Assembly (NCBI GenBank): GCA_023374025.1
Contig: SIJG01000110.1
Span: forward strand, 19,032 to 83,031
DNA: 64,000 nt
Origin: Heterodera schachtii
Lineage: Eukaryota > Nematoda > Chromadorea > Rhabditida > Heteroderidae
Reading direction: 5' to 3'
The notes under the pieces were generated by a model. That model saw nothing but the letters and a program-made list of their open reading frames with translations. It ran no database searches and was not told the DNA's origin. Below are positions 48,180 to 59,049 of the stretch, one piece after another. Every line of letters starts with the position of its first letter. The first letter of the stretch is position 1. The position numbers were made by a program, and so were the translations under genes.

Positions 48180-51100
48180 CTAATTTTCTTCCAATCTGAG
48201 AACACGTTGAATTTTCACCAAACTGGCATCCAATGCTTTGACAAATTCTTTTGCGCTTCGCTTGTCCTTAAAAAAAACAATAATGTTAGTAAAAAAAAAT
48301 AAAAAAAATAATGATTGTCCCAAAAAACAAACAAACAAACAAACGCACATTGTAAGTGATCGCCACCGCACCAAGTTTTGTGTCCGTAACATTGTAGCCT
48401 ATGCCAATTCCATCCGGCACAACGGGCCCAAAACCGCCGAAATGAATTGTGTCTGTTGAAAGGGTAGAGGTGGACAAGACAAAGTGGTTCATCCGCTCGT
48501 AGATTGGATTTGCGAACAGTTTGGGCACATCTTGCCCAAGTCGTTGGGCCGCGAGACGCAAACCGAAAAAGTGCCGATCAAAGCCTTTGCCCAAAGACGC
48601 CTCCTTCACCTTAAATGTTACAATAAAAAGAGATGACACTAATTCAGGGGGGGGGGGAGGGGCTGTATTATAGGAAATACGGTAAAAAAATTCATACAAG
48701 TTAAAGTGTTTTTGCGAGCAATTGTTTAGCAGTGTACGCATTTCGCTTTTGTTGAGGCTGCCCTTCTCAAATGCTAAAAAATTATTTAAATTATTTTTTC
48801 CTTTAGTTTTTTCAACCCAAAAACAGCCAGAGAAGGTCTAGAATTCTTAAGATTTTTTAATTTAGACAATAAAATCCTTTTTTCGATAAATAAAATTTTT
48901 CGGCGAAACGACGAGAGAGGGGGGGAAGGCAAAATGTATCCCAAAACAACACCTTCAACCGCATTTCGTGTTGCCGAAGTTGCGGAACGAACACCTAAGA
49001 ATAATTCTTATAAGTACGTGCAAAACGTTTTTTCTATAATTTACAAAAATTGAATATTTGATTGACTGATTACATTCTGTTCTGCCCTTAAGGAAGGCGG
49101 CAGTTGAACAACTCTGGCAATGAAAAACAATTAATACAAAGAAGATAAACAAAAAATTATCATCATTTTTAGGAAGTGCTCGTTTTCAGTAAAAAAAAAA
49201 ATTTTTTTTTTTATTTTTTAGAGATTTTTTAAAAAGTAGCAATAAAAAAAATGAGATTTTTACTTTTGAAAAACGTGACGTGGGCGAATAGTGGGACCTA
49301 AAGCAACCCACATTTTTTTTCATTACAATTACGGGGGTTTTCTCGCCCAGTCTAATAAAACTAAAGCACCAACTTCATATGTGGGCACAAATTCACGATA
49401 CACGGAATGGAATGCCATTTGAAATGCCAATTGCATCATTGCGTCTGTGTGTGTTATGAATTTAAAAGAAATGAAATTTGGAATTAAAATAAATGCACAA
49501 TTTTGTTGTACCGGGCGAAAGCCTTGCCCTTTTGATGTCCTCTTTGCTCATCGCGGTGTGCAGCACAACGCCAAAGTCCAATTTGCTGGTTTTGTCAAGG
49601 TGCACTTTCTGCGCATTTCGAATTTTTTCGCGCAAACTGTCGTTCAACTTCCACTCTGTGTTGTGGTTTTGTGATCAAAATAAGGAAAATACAAATTTTG
49701 GGGAAATGCAATGCTGGGAAAAAAAAATTAATTCTTATTGTTAGGATAATTCAAGGAATTTAACGAACTAAAAATTCCCAGTTTTTAAATTAAAAAGAAT
49801 AATCGGGGGAGGATGACCAGGGGGGTGAACGAGTTGCCGCAATAAAATAAATAAATAATACCGATTTTTTGAACGTCGACTGCACCAAATTCCGAATTCC
49901 CTTGTCCGTCCTTTCCACCAGCATGAATGAAACGGTTTTTGACCGTATCTTTCAACGTCTAAAGTAAACAAAAAAATGTCATATTTGATAAATGCAAAAT
50001 AATTCATTCACTTCCTCCATCAAACGAAGCACCGCAACACCGTCACCCCATGAATGTTCAAAATTTATTGTCTAAAATAAAATTATTTTTTTAATATTAA
50101 CTATTAATTTGTGGGTGTGAAAATACGGGTGCACCCCAAAATCTCGCCGGGACAAAATCTCGCCGCAGAAATTTCAAAAAAAAATAAAATTTTCAAACTT
50201 AGAAATTTTTCAAGAAAAAAATTGTTGCAAATTTTTCAACATTTTTTTGAAATTTTATGAAAATTTACTGTTTTTCGAAAAATTTTCAAAAAAAAAAAAC
50301 TTAGCAATTAGTTTTTTTTTTTTTCTTATAAAAAAATTTCTAAGAATTTTTTCCTTGAAAAATTTCTGCTTGAAAAATTTTTTTTTGAGGTTTCTGCGGC
50401 GAGATTTTGTCCCGTCCCCAAAAATACCTACCGCCTGTCCATTGCCGTCCACAATTAGTTGGAAGCATTTGTCAAACCTATTATTTAAAAAAATTTTAGT
50501 ATTAATAAAGTAGCGTCAAATTCCATCGATCATTTTTCCTTTTAATGGAATTTCCTCACTTTTTAGCCCCAAGTAATTTTGATTAGCCTGCAAAATTCAA
50601 AAAATTTAATTTATTATAAGTTTCAAAAAATTTATTCAATATATATTTTCGAAAAAAAAGTTTTTTTTGTTGAAATTTTGCAGGCTACCAGCAGGACCAA
50701 GTTTACTCCGGTACATCCCAAAACATAGCCGCCGAAACACAGCCGAGACGTAACACAGCCAGGAAAAAATTAAAAAAATTTCTAACAAATTTTTCATGAA
50801 AAATAATCTCAGAAAAACTTTCCTTAGAAAATTCAAAAGAAAAAAAATTTTTCAAAAAATTTTCCAACGATTTTTTTGAAATTTTTTTGTAAATCTTAGT
50901 AATTCAACATTGAACATTAAATTTTGAAAAATCGCTGGAAAATTTTTGAAATTTTTTTTTCCTTTGAATTTTCTAAGAAATTTTCTAACATTTTTTCATG
51001 AAAAATTCTGTTAGAAAATTTTTTAAAAAATTTTTTCCCGGCTGTGTTATGTCTCGACTGTGTTTCGGCGGCTGTGTTTTGTCCTGTTCCAGGTTTACTC

Positions 51101-54100
51101 CCACCTCACCCCTACCCCCCAAAATGGAGGGTCTCCCCTGCCTAAACCATTGAAATTAAACAATAACTGAACTGACTGACCATCTGTTGCTCCCGTCATC
51201 GCCGCACAACAGCGAATGCATCAGTCTTTCCGGGTCGGTGCTGTTCAGGTCGTCCAAGCACAACAGGAACAGGCCATCCTCAATTGCAGTCAGCGCTTCA
51301 TGGTTTCTCGAGTCGGTGCCAATCAGTTCAGAACGAATGTCCGCCCACGTGTCACGATCCTTTGAAAAAAAAAAACAAAAACAAATTATTCCGAAGAAAA
51401 TTTCATAATGTCATGTTTTTTTTCAAAAAAAAGTGATCAGAATTTCAATAAAAATAATGATAATTTAATAAAAATGGCTAACATTTAAACAAATATTGTT
51501 TTTCTTTAGCAAATGGGATGTCGTTTTCAAAAAAAAAACAACTTTAATTTACTGCTCTGTCAATAGGATTTTGTTTTGAAAAAAACTCAATTTTCAAATT
51601 TATTTCTTACTGAAAATTTAGACCATGGTGGTAATTAGTTGGGATTTGAATTTTAAACACCAACCAATGTGGTCAATGAGCCAACACATTCGTCGGCTGG
51701 CGCAGAATTGGTTTTGCTGGCAGACGACGACGGCGGCGATTTACAAATATGGGAAAGACTGGCAAAAATTTGTTTGGGCTCGAGAAGCATGCCTAAAAGA
51801 AAAAAAAATCTCATTTTAAGACAATTATTATTATTCAAACCAACCATTTTGATCAAACAGCTTGACAGTGTAGAAATGTCCATGGCGTGAAACAACAAAA
51901 TGCTTCCTTAACCGTGGGATGGTGACGAATTATTTGGAAAAAAAAAACAAAGAAAGTGAGTGCCATTTTTTGAACAAATTTGTGTCAATTTTCTTAATAA
52001 ATTCGGGTTAAATTAGTCATCATTCGGCGAAAAACTGTTAAAACATTACGTTTTTCATCAATAAAGCCCATAATTTTAAAAAGCCCGGAAAAGTTTTTGG
52101 GTTAAGGAAAAAAATCCTAATTCCACAATTCTCCCGGAGCCCCGACATTTGCGGCCCGACTTTTGCGGCCCAGACATTTGCGGCTATGTCCAAAATTGGA
52201 TTCAAAGTTGCATTTTTTCAAGCCCTGATAGCTTAAACAGCATTAAAATTAAGAAAGCACTGTATTCTAGTTTATTAGAAAATTTAATTCTGTTGTTTGA
52301 AAATTTTATTATTTTTTCAAAAATTCATTAATGATCAAATGATCGGATACAATCACTTTCTATCGTTTAGTTAAAGCTTTTTTGCGATCAGGAATTGAAA
52401 AAACTTAATTTTGAACCCGATTTTGGACATAGCCGCAAATGTCGGGCCGCAAAAGTCGAAGCCGCAAGTGTCTGGGCCGCAAATGTCGGGACACGATTCT
52501 CCCATTTCGAATTTTTTTCTTATTACGGGCCTGCCCGAAACCAGGAATTTGATCTTTGATTCTCCCATACTAGAGTTTTTTCAGTTTGGAAAATTTTAAA
52601 AATTTCAAGTTTTTGGGATTGAATTCGGGGGAGGAAATGATACGGCATGAAATGGCGGAAGGCACATGCAAAAGTCATACAAAAATTTGACTTACGAATT
52701 TTTGTTGAGATGTAAACGATCTTTGTCCCGCTGCGGAATCCGACAACCTCCAAACAGCGATTGATATTGACTCTGATTTGCAAAAGAAAGTTTAAGAATA
52801 CCAAAAACAAAAAAAAAATTTTTTTTTGATTCCGTTTCGGGATTTAAATGTATGTAATTCCATCCCGGCTTGTTCTTCCCGAATCCCGAAACTTTCAAAA
52901 TTCTGAGCTCTACTAAACGGAAATTTTATTTTATTTTTCCTTTAATTTCACAATTTTTTAAATTTTTGTGCGAGATTTTTAGTAACGAAATTGTCCCAAG
53001 CTATGTTGCTTTGCCATTGTATGAAAAATTACCATGTCCAATGGGTACGCTTTGAAGGCCAACGCTGCCACAAGCCATCGAATTGCATTGGGGGCGAACC
53101 TTTGAAACGACGCAAATAATTTAAAACCAAAAAATTTGTTGCGCAAAAGACAATTAACCGACCGACAAATGTTTTCGAATTTTTCGGTGTCACTTTTGAG
53201 CGGATTCATGTGGAACACTTCGGGTTTCAACAGTTCAGCATCCAACGCCTTTTTGAAGCGGCCACATGAAATGACCAAATTTGTTGCTCGTATAAGCTAA
53301 AATAATGCAATAAATTTTTATTTTCGAAATAAATTCCAAAAAAAGCTGCACCTGGTCGTTGTAGATAGGCTCAGGGTCGGGTGCAAACATCATGAACGGG
53401 TTGAAGTTGATGGGGCATGGGATACGGGAACGAAGATACATGTCAAACCAAGGTTTGGACTGGAATAACAATATGTGTTTTTAAGGTGAACAGCTCGCCC
53501 TCGATTCCCGAAAATTTTGTTAAAAACCAAATTTCAATTTTATTTTTATTGAATTTTAACAAAAATAGTTTTAAATTCAAAAAGCCCCAACAACTGACTA
53601 TGTATGAGGTATGTTTATTGTGTTTGGCGTATCTTTTGAGTTCGGCTTGAAGCGCTGAATAAATTAAATTTTAAAAATTAAACACTTAAAATGATCAATT
53701 TTTTTTGGTTGTTACCCGGCCCTCCGCCTTTAGTGCCATCGAGAAAATCGGCCACCAATTCCTTGGAGTCCACAAATTCGTCTGAATGTTCGCCAAACAC
53801 AGCACCAACAGAGCATAGATATCGGTCGCAAGAGTGTTCCAAAGATGGCACCGGCAATCGGAAAAGCGATTTCTGAAACAGATTTAGATGAGTAAATGGA
53901 TGTAGATAATACAGTACAAAAATGGGTATAAACAAAACTTTAAGCCAAAAAAAATTTTTTTTACAAAAATTAAATGTCGGCGATAATTTTAGGGTAGTGT
54001 TTTGGTAATAATTTGTGTATAGAAATCAAAAAATTAAGAAAAAAAATACACTAATTGCACCTGGAAATGATAAGTGGGCAAACGGCTTTTGTGGATTAGT

Positions 54101-54299
54101 TGGCAGGAGTCGGACAACCAATCGGAGGATAAGCCAACCGTCGACGGCACATCAGAGGCGGCACTACGAAAACTGCACAGAACCGCGGATAATTAATTGT
54201 GGAATTAAGACCCCAATTCAACCTGGTGATCATCGTCCATTGTGGAGCAAACGACGATTTAAAACTATGATGACAGGGCAAGGCAAAGAGGACGCGCAT
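48180..54299 (-). CDS. cpt-2: Carnitine O-palmitoyltransferase 2, mitochondrial
   Basis: Inner-membrane enzyme converting long-chain acylcarnitine and CoA to acyl-CoA for beta-oxidation. Twenty-one exons: 54223-54299, 54061-54172, 53716-53872, 53599-53654, 53352-53459, 53163-53296, 53033-53099, 52696-52772, 51845-51906, 51665-51792, 51181-51359, 50432-50477, 50012-50071, 49862-49958, 49512-49655, 49374-49444, 49074-49113, 48953-48994, 48698-48773, 48349-48609, 48180-48266 (about 693 residues). A basic mitochondrial presequence begins [15 protein letters not shown]. Family landmarks: [44 protein letters not shown], the catalytic-His motif [39 protein letters not shown] and [11 protein letters not shown] with [15 protein letters not shown]. 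Normal length for CPT2. At the exon 19-20 junction canonical GT-AG joining shifts the frame by one base (see findings). Confidence 0.94.
50131..50427. mobile_element. Palindromic MITE in cpt-2 intron 12
   Basis: Inverted arms gggacaaaatctcgccgcag and ctgcggcgagattttgtccc enclose an A/T-homopolymer-rich core. Similar gacaaaat-tcgccg words recur at about 62030-62240 and 57330-57410, so it is a dispersed family. An exact target duplication is not clear. Confidence 0.75.
50710..51092. mobile_element. Palindromic MITE with 9-bp duplication, cpt-2 intron 11
   Basis: About 60-bp inverted arms contain cagccgccgaaacacag and its inverse. They are flanked by an exact 9-bp duplication gtttactcc at 50701-50709 and 51093-51101. 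Long arms with 9-bp duplications fit Mutator-like elements. The core is A/T homopolymers with no coding capacity. Confidence 0.87.
52136..52495. mobile_element. Palindromic MITE, cpt-2 intron 8
   Basis: Inverted arms of about 100 bp contain ccgacatttgcgg, gcggctatgtccaaaat and aaccc/gggttcaaa words. Flanking copies of attctccc lie at 52128-52135 and 52496-52503. Same family as 60542-60862. The two ends differ (ggagcccc versus cgtgtccc), and the same pair of ends occurs in the other copy in the opposite order. Confidence 0.88.
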
Positions 54300-54689
54300 G
54301 GCAAACACCGATCCAACAATTGTACAACAAGGCTTAAATTGCAACAATTAGTGCAAAACGGGGACACATGTTTTTTGCTCCTTCCCCTCCATCTCACCAG
54401 AAAAATTTTGCTTTTAAAGTTATTAACTTTCTAATAAAAAAAATTTTTCAAAAAAATTTGAAAACTTGAAAAATTTTTTTTTTTATTTTTCGGAAATGAG
54501 ATGAACAGTTCCAGCATATACATAATTTCAAATTTAAAAATGTATAAATAAATTGCATATGCACAAATACAAATTGTATAATTTTCACATATATTCTAAA
54601 TTAACATTTTATGTAAATGATACCCAACAGAATGTAAAATGAATTTTCTCAAGCAAAGAGATCCAAACAAAACAAGGTACAGAAAAGCA
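54300..54689. other. Short spacer upstream of cpt-2
   Basis: 390 bp between the stop of the upstream gene and the cpt-2 start on the minus strand. It is A/T-rich with a ttgcaatttaag string about 30 bases before the ATG that could act as a trans-splice acceptor. The spacing is in the range of some nematode operons, but this is inference. Confidence 0.4.
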
Positions 54690-57600
54690 TCATAAAACAA
54701 TTTCTTCGCCGTCCTGTTCAATTGCCGAGGTCAACCGAGGAGGCGGTGAATTGTCGTCGTCGTCCAAAATTTTGTCCGGCAATGGCATGGAGGAGGAGGC
54801 ACTTGTTGACTGCTGTTGATAACCACCACCACCATCGCCTTGAATGTGGTCACCAATGTTGACGACGAGTCCATTTGGATGATTGAGCATGAACAACTGC
54901 TGGTTTTGTGGTGTTGTTGCTGAACTTGTTGAACATTGAGCTGCAGCATGGTCGCATTTGGTTGTGCCGAAGTTGACGAGGACGACGCCGCTTCGTTCCC
55001 ACCATTCAAGCCCAGCAGTGACGGAGTTGTGGTGCGTTTTTGGGGCGATGGTTTCTGCTGGTGACAAATGGGGGGCAAATGTTGTTAATGATGATGATGA
55101 AGATGATGGACCAACGGCACTACCATTGTACGGCATGAATTGAACAGCAGCATTATGAGGACGAACAACAGCAAACGATGGTGGTGGTGGTGGTGGTATG
55201 CTGCGGCGGGTGCCGCCGTTGTTGAATTTTTTGCTCCACGGAAGCGATCATTGACGTGACCATGTTGTCAAGGCGGTCCAAATTCCTATAAACGGGGAAT
55301 GGGGGATTATAGGGTGACGGGGAAATTTTTTAAAATTTTCAAACTAGAAATTTTTTAAGAAATAAATCTTATTGTTAAAAGTTTTTTATAAGAAAATTTC
55401 AAGAAAAAATTTTTGAAAAATTTTACGCGATTTTTTAGGAATTATTTTTTTTTTTGAAAAAATTGCTGAAAAAGCTTTTCCCAGGGTGGAGACGATGCGG
55501 GTGAACTGTTATTTGCGGGCAACGACCTGCTCCGGTGATTAATAACATGACAAAAATAAAAAATGCAAACAACAATGGGGGCTAACAAACTAACTTCAAA
55601 ATGAGAGGGATTTCACTGGCACAATTTTGACAAAACGGCGCATGCTCCTCCGCCGTCTCCTGCTCCTCCGTCTCCATGTTGTCCTCCTCCTCCTCCTCTC
55701 CCTGCTGTTGGTCACCACTGCTGTCCTCCTCCAAAACCACCACGTCCTCATCGTCCTGCTGCTGTCGTCCCACGGTTGTCATTGCGGTTGGACCAACAGC
55801 AATTTGCTGCTGTTGATTTGCTGCTCCATTTTTTGTTGTTGAACAACCAACAATGCTTCTGCTTCTGCCACCACCGCGAAAATATGTTTTTGGCACTTTT
55901 GTTGTTGTTGACGACGGCCAAAGAGAGGAAGAAGAAACAGAAACACCAGCAGCGCCGGCAATTTTGGTGGTTGTGTGCCGTGATGAGGAGACAAGCGATG
56001 ATGATGAAGCCGATGATGACGGTTTTGTTGCACCCGATCGTGAAGCAGCAACAACATCGTTTATCGTTGCACCAATTGTTGACGAGGCCTGACGAGCTGG
56101 AATGAAAATTACACAGGAATTTTGTAGAAAAAAAAATTCAATACAAAAAAAAAAGTGAGGCGCGGAGGGCTTGGGTGGGTGCATTATGTCTTCCCCCCGC
56201 CTTCCCGCATCGTTTCCCCCAAAAAAAATTTTTTTTTTAATTTTCAAATTTATTTGTTAGAGAATTTTCGAAAACAAATTTTAAAAACGTTTTCTAAGAA
56301 AATTTCAAGAAATGTGAAATTTTCAGCGATTTTTTTTTCAAAAATTCATGATAAATTACTGTTTTCACCAAAATCGCTGAAATGGGGTGTTGGGAAAGAG
56401 GATAGTTTAATTGTTACGAAAACAACATGAGAACGGTGTGGCTGTGCCATTACCATTGAGTAAAAGTTTGTGCACGACCGCCGGTGTAACCACTGGCGCT
56501 GGTGTGTAACGGTAAAAAGTGCCTGTGTTAGGCCTAAACCGATCGGTGATGAGCGTGGCAATTGATTTGGACGATGACGAGGACGGACAGTCTTCCTGAG
56601 CTGCTGCTGCTGTAAATGTGAAATCATCCGCCGTCGGCGGAGGATCATCATTCTTGGAAGTCGTCTGTGAAGTGCCTGATTTTTTTTTTTAGTTTATTGC
56701 CGAATTCCAAACAAGAAAGACGTAGAAAAGCGTTAGTTTCGAAAATTTAGTTCTGCTGATATGTTAACTGATTTTCACTAAAAATTGCCAATTTTTTTTT
56801 GTTACTGTTTTTCTTTACGAACACCCCCCCCCCTTGAAGCCATTTTGAATAATGGTGGCTCTCACGTTTATTTTCGAGATTTGCTGCTACAATGTTTGAG
56901 TACTGAAGCAGTTCCGCCAAGGTTTTTGCCGTTTTTGTAACCGCTGGCGCTTCTTCTCCGCCATCGCCGACGACGATGTTGTTTTTGCGAGCAGTTCGAG
57001 CAGCGACATTTTGCTTCTTTTTATTCGGGGCTTTTTTGCTGATGCTGTTTTTGTTGGCTGTAGTGCTGCTGCTGCTGTTGGAAAACAAAAAATTACAATT
57101 TAATAATTTTTCAAAAAATGAAAGGTTCGGCGGTACCGACAGGCGCCAAAAGTGAGCTTTTTGGAAAGTCTTTTTGAATTTTTAAAAAATTACACTTCAA
57201 AATTTTATCAAAAAATTTTCAAAAAAATCGCTTAAATTTTTTTTAAATTATTTTTTTTTTCGAATTTTCTAAGAAAGAATTTTTCTAAGATTTTTTTCTT
57301 GAAAAATTTCTAAGTTTAGAAAATTTTTTCCCCGGCGGAGTTATGTCTCGGCGGAGTTTCGGCGGCGGAATTTCGGCGGCAGAGTTTTGGGGTGCACCGA
57401 ATTTTTTGCCCCAAATCAACAAAAAATAAATACTTTGGCAAAATTTTTCATTTTTTTTTTTCATATGAAAATGCAAAAAGTAAGTACCGGACAGAGTATG
57501 CAAGTGCTCCTCCTACTCCTCTTCCTCCTCCTCCTTTGTTGCCGTTGCTTTTCTGCATTTGCTTCTTCCTTTGCGCCGCCGTCTCACTGATTTTCCACTT

Positions 57601-58563
57601 GCTCACGCGCTGACGACGCGCTCGCGCTTGCATCCGCCGCAACTTTTGGTCGCCCTCCTTCTCAGTGGACTGACGACTGCTTGAGCAACCGCTGCTGACG
57701 CTTTGACCATTTGGTTGTTGTTGTTGGTGGTGTTCCTCTTCCGCTGCACTGGAACCACTGCCATCTGCAGACCCATTATTTTGAAATTTAGTAAATTTTT
57801 TTTTCATTTAAAATCAGATAATTTATGTAATTTTGATAGTCTCGGTCATCTCCCGTCTATATGCGGTAAGCAATCAATTCATTTTTTATCTTATGCTAGG
57901 GCCTACAGTTCTCATCGAACCCAACAAAAAATTTTTTCATTTGATGCGTTTTTGACCAAACACACTTTTTTCTGGTTTTGATTAACGTCATAATACCCAA
58001 CAAACAACCATGAATAATGTCAAAAAGCGTTTTACGCAAAAAAAAGAAGAAGCAAAATTCGTCAGATATTATTATTTATTACCCAATTGAATGGCATCGT
58101 CCTGCTCTTCATTCTCCAATTCGGGCGCCGCCGCTGTAGAAGCGAGTGCATTTGTTGCCAAATTTTGCAGGACCAAATCGATGCTCGGCGTCGGAATGAT
58201 TGCAACAGTGGCCCCATCTGATGAATTATTAAACAGTCACAAAAAATTAGTTTTCCAATTATGGGCCTAATAAATACCTATCGGGACTATCGAATGATAC
58301 CAAGAATGTCGAATTTGGGTGTTTACACAAAAAGTTATGGAGTAATAAAATTGCCAAATTAATTTTATGGTCGTGTTTAACTGAGATAAAGCCATAAGTT
58401 GGCTAATGAGCGCAATCAAATTTCAGGGCAACCCATTTTCATGCAATAATTGCAAATTGACATCCCATTCACCTCCTCCAATGTCATCATCATCAGATGA
58501 CTCCTCCGAATCGCATCTCAGCCGCTTTCGTCCACTTTTTTGCTGCTTTGATGTCGCCGCCAT
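54690..58563 (-). CDS. Unrecognised low-complexity, probably nuclear protein
   Basis: Family not recognised. Exons in phase: 58473-58563, 58083-58217, 57488-57764, 56866-57074, 56454-56675, 55595-56096, then most likely 55256-55285 and 54690-55200 (about 658 residues). It opens MAATSKQQKSGRKRLRCDSE with an acidic Ser/Asp run. It then has a basic stretch (KLRRMQARARRQRVSKWKI) and an ordered-looking segment (KSIATLITDRFRPNTGTFYR, then YTPAPVVTPAVVHKLLLN). A Ser/Thr-rich region and a long Glu tract follow, ending HAPFCQNCASEIPLILK. The last exon is Pro-, Ser- and Gln-rich and ends EQDGEEIVL. Lys/Arg clusters suggest nuclear location. Exon 7 is uncertain: its frame reads NLDRLDNMVTSMIASVEQKI, a coiled-coil-like run, but continues to a stop near 55160, whereas the Pro-rich frame needs a short intron or skipping of this exon. 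Confidence 0.7.
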
Positions 58564-58960
58564 TGCCGAGCAAATAAATATTTCCTTATCGCATTTTTGT
58601 AGTGTGAGAAATGAACAAAATGCACAAAATATTGCAAAATATAGAAACATTTTTCTTTGAAAAAACATTTTTGTATTCATATACCAACATAAACATACAT
58701 ATGTATTTAATTTCTTACATTGAATGGACAATTATTGTCTATCTGATCGCACATACGGAAAAAACAGTGCTCCCAACTTTTTTTCCCCTAATTCAGCACA
58801 AAGCGGCCTTTAAAATTTACGATTTGGCCTCAAAACCAAGATTTTTCAAATGTTAAAAGAAATAAGGCACTCAAATCCTTAAAATTTAGCACAAATCTGA
58901 AAATTCTGCACACTTGGGAGCACTGGGAAAGAATAATACATTCAAAAAAAAATTGCTTAA
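58564..58960. other. Spacer between the HMG-box gene and the unrecognised gene
   Basis: 397 bp, A/T-rich, no exon seen. It contains minus-strand tacaaaaatgcgataagg shortly before the next start codon. It would be the 3' UTR of the HMG gene plus any internal operon spacer. Confidence 0.4.
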
Positions 58961-59049
58961 TCAATCAACCGCTCCTTTGACATCCGCTTTTTTCACTTTT
59001 TTGGCGGCTTTTCCCGCTGCAGCCTTCTTTTTGGGCTGTCCCTTCGTCA
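58961..59049 (-). other. Alternative last exon B of the HMG-box gene
   Basis: After a tttgtcag acceptor this exon, entered in phase 1 from exon 5, encodes TKGQPKKKAAAGKAAKKV and then a short tail to a TGA. Splicing from within exon A gives only phase 2 and an unnatural frame, so A and B look mutually exclusive. Confidence 0.7.

Noticed and set aside
53100..53162. Extra 21 codons in CPT2 between exons 6 and 7
   Set aside because: Open in frame, but removing a 63-bp gtcggt...caaag intron restores the CPT2 alignment (ICR then FAPNAIRW).
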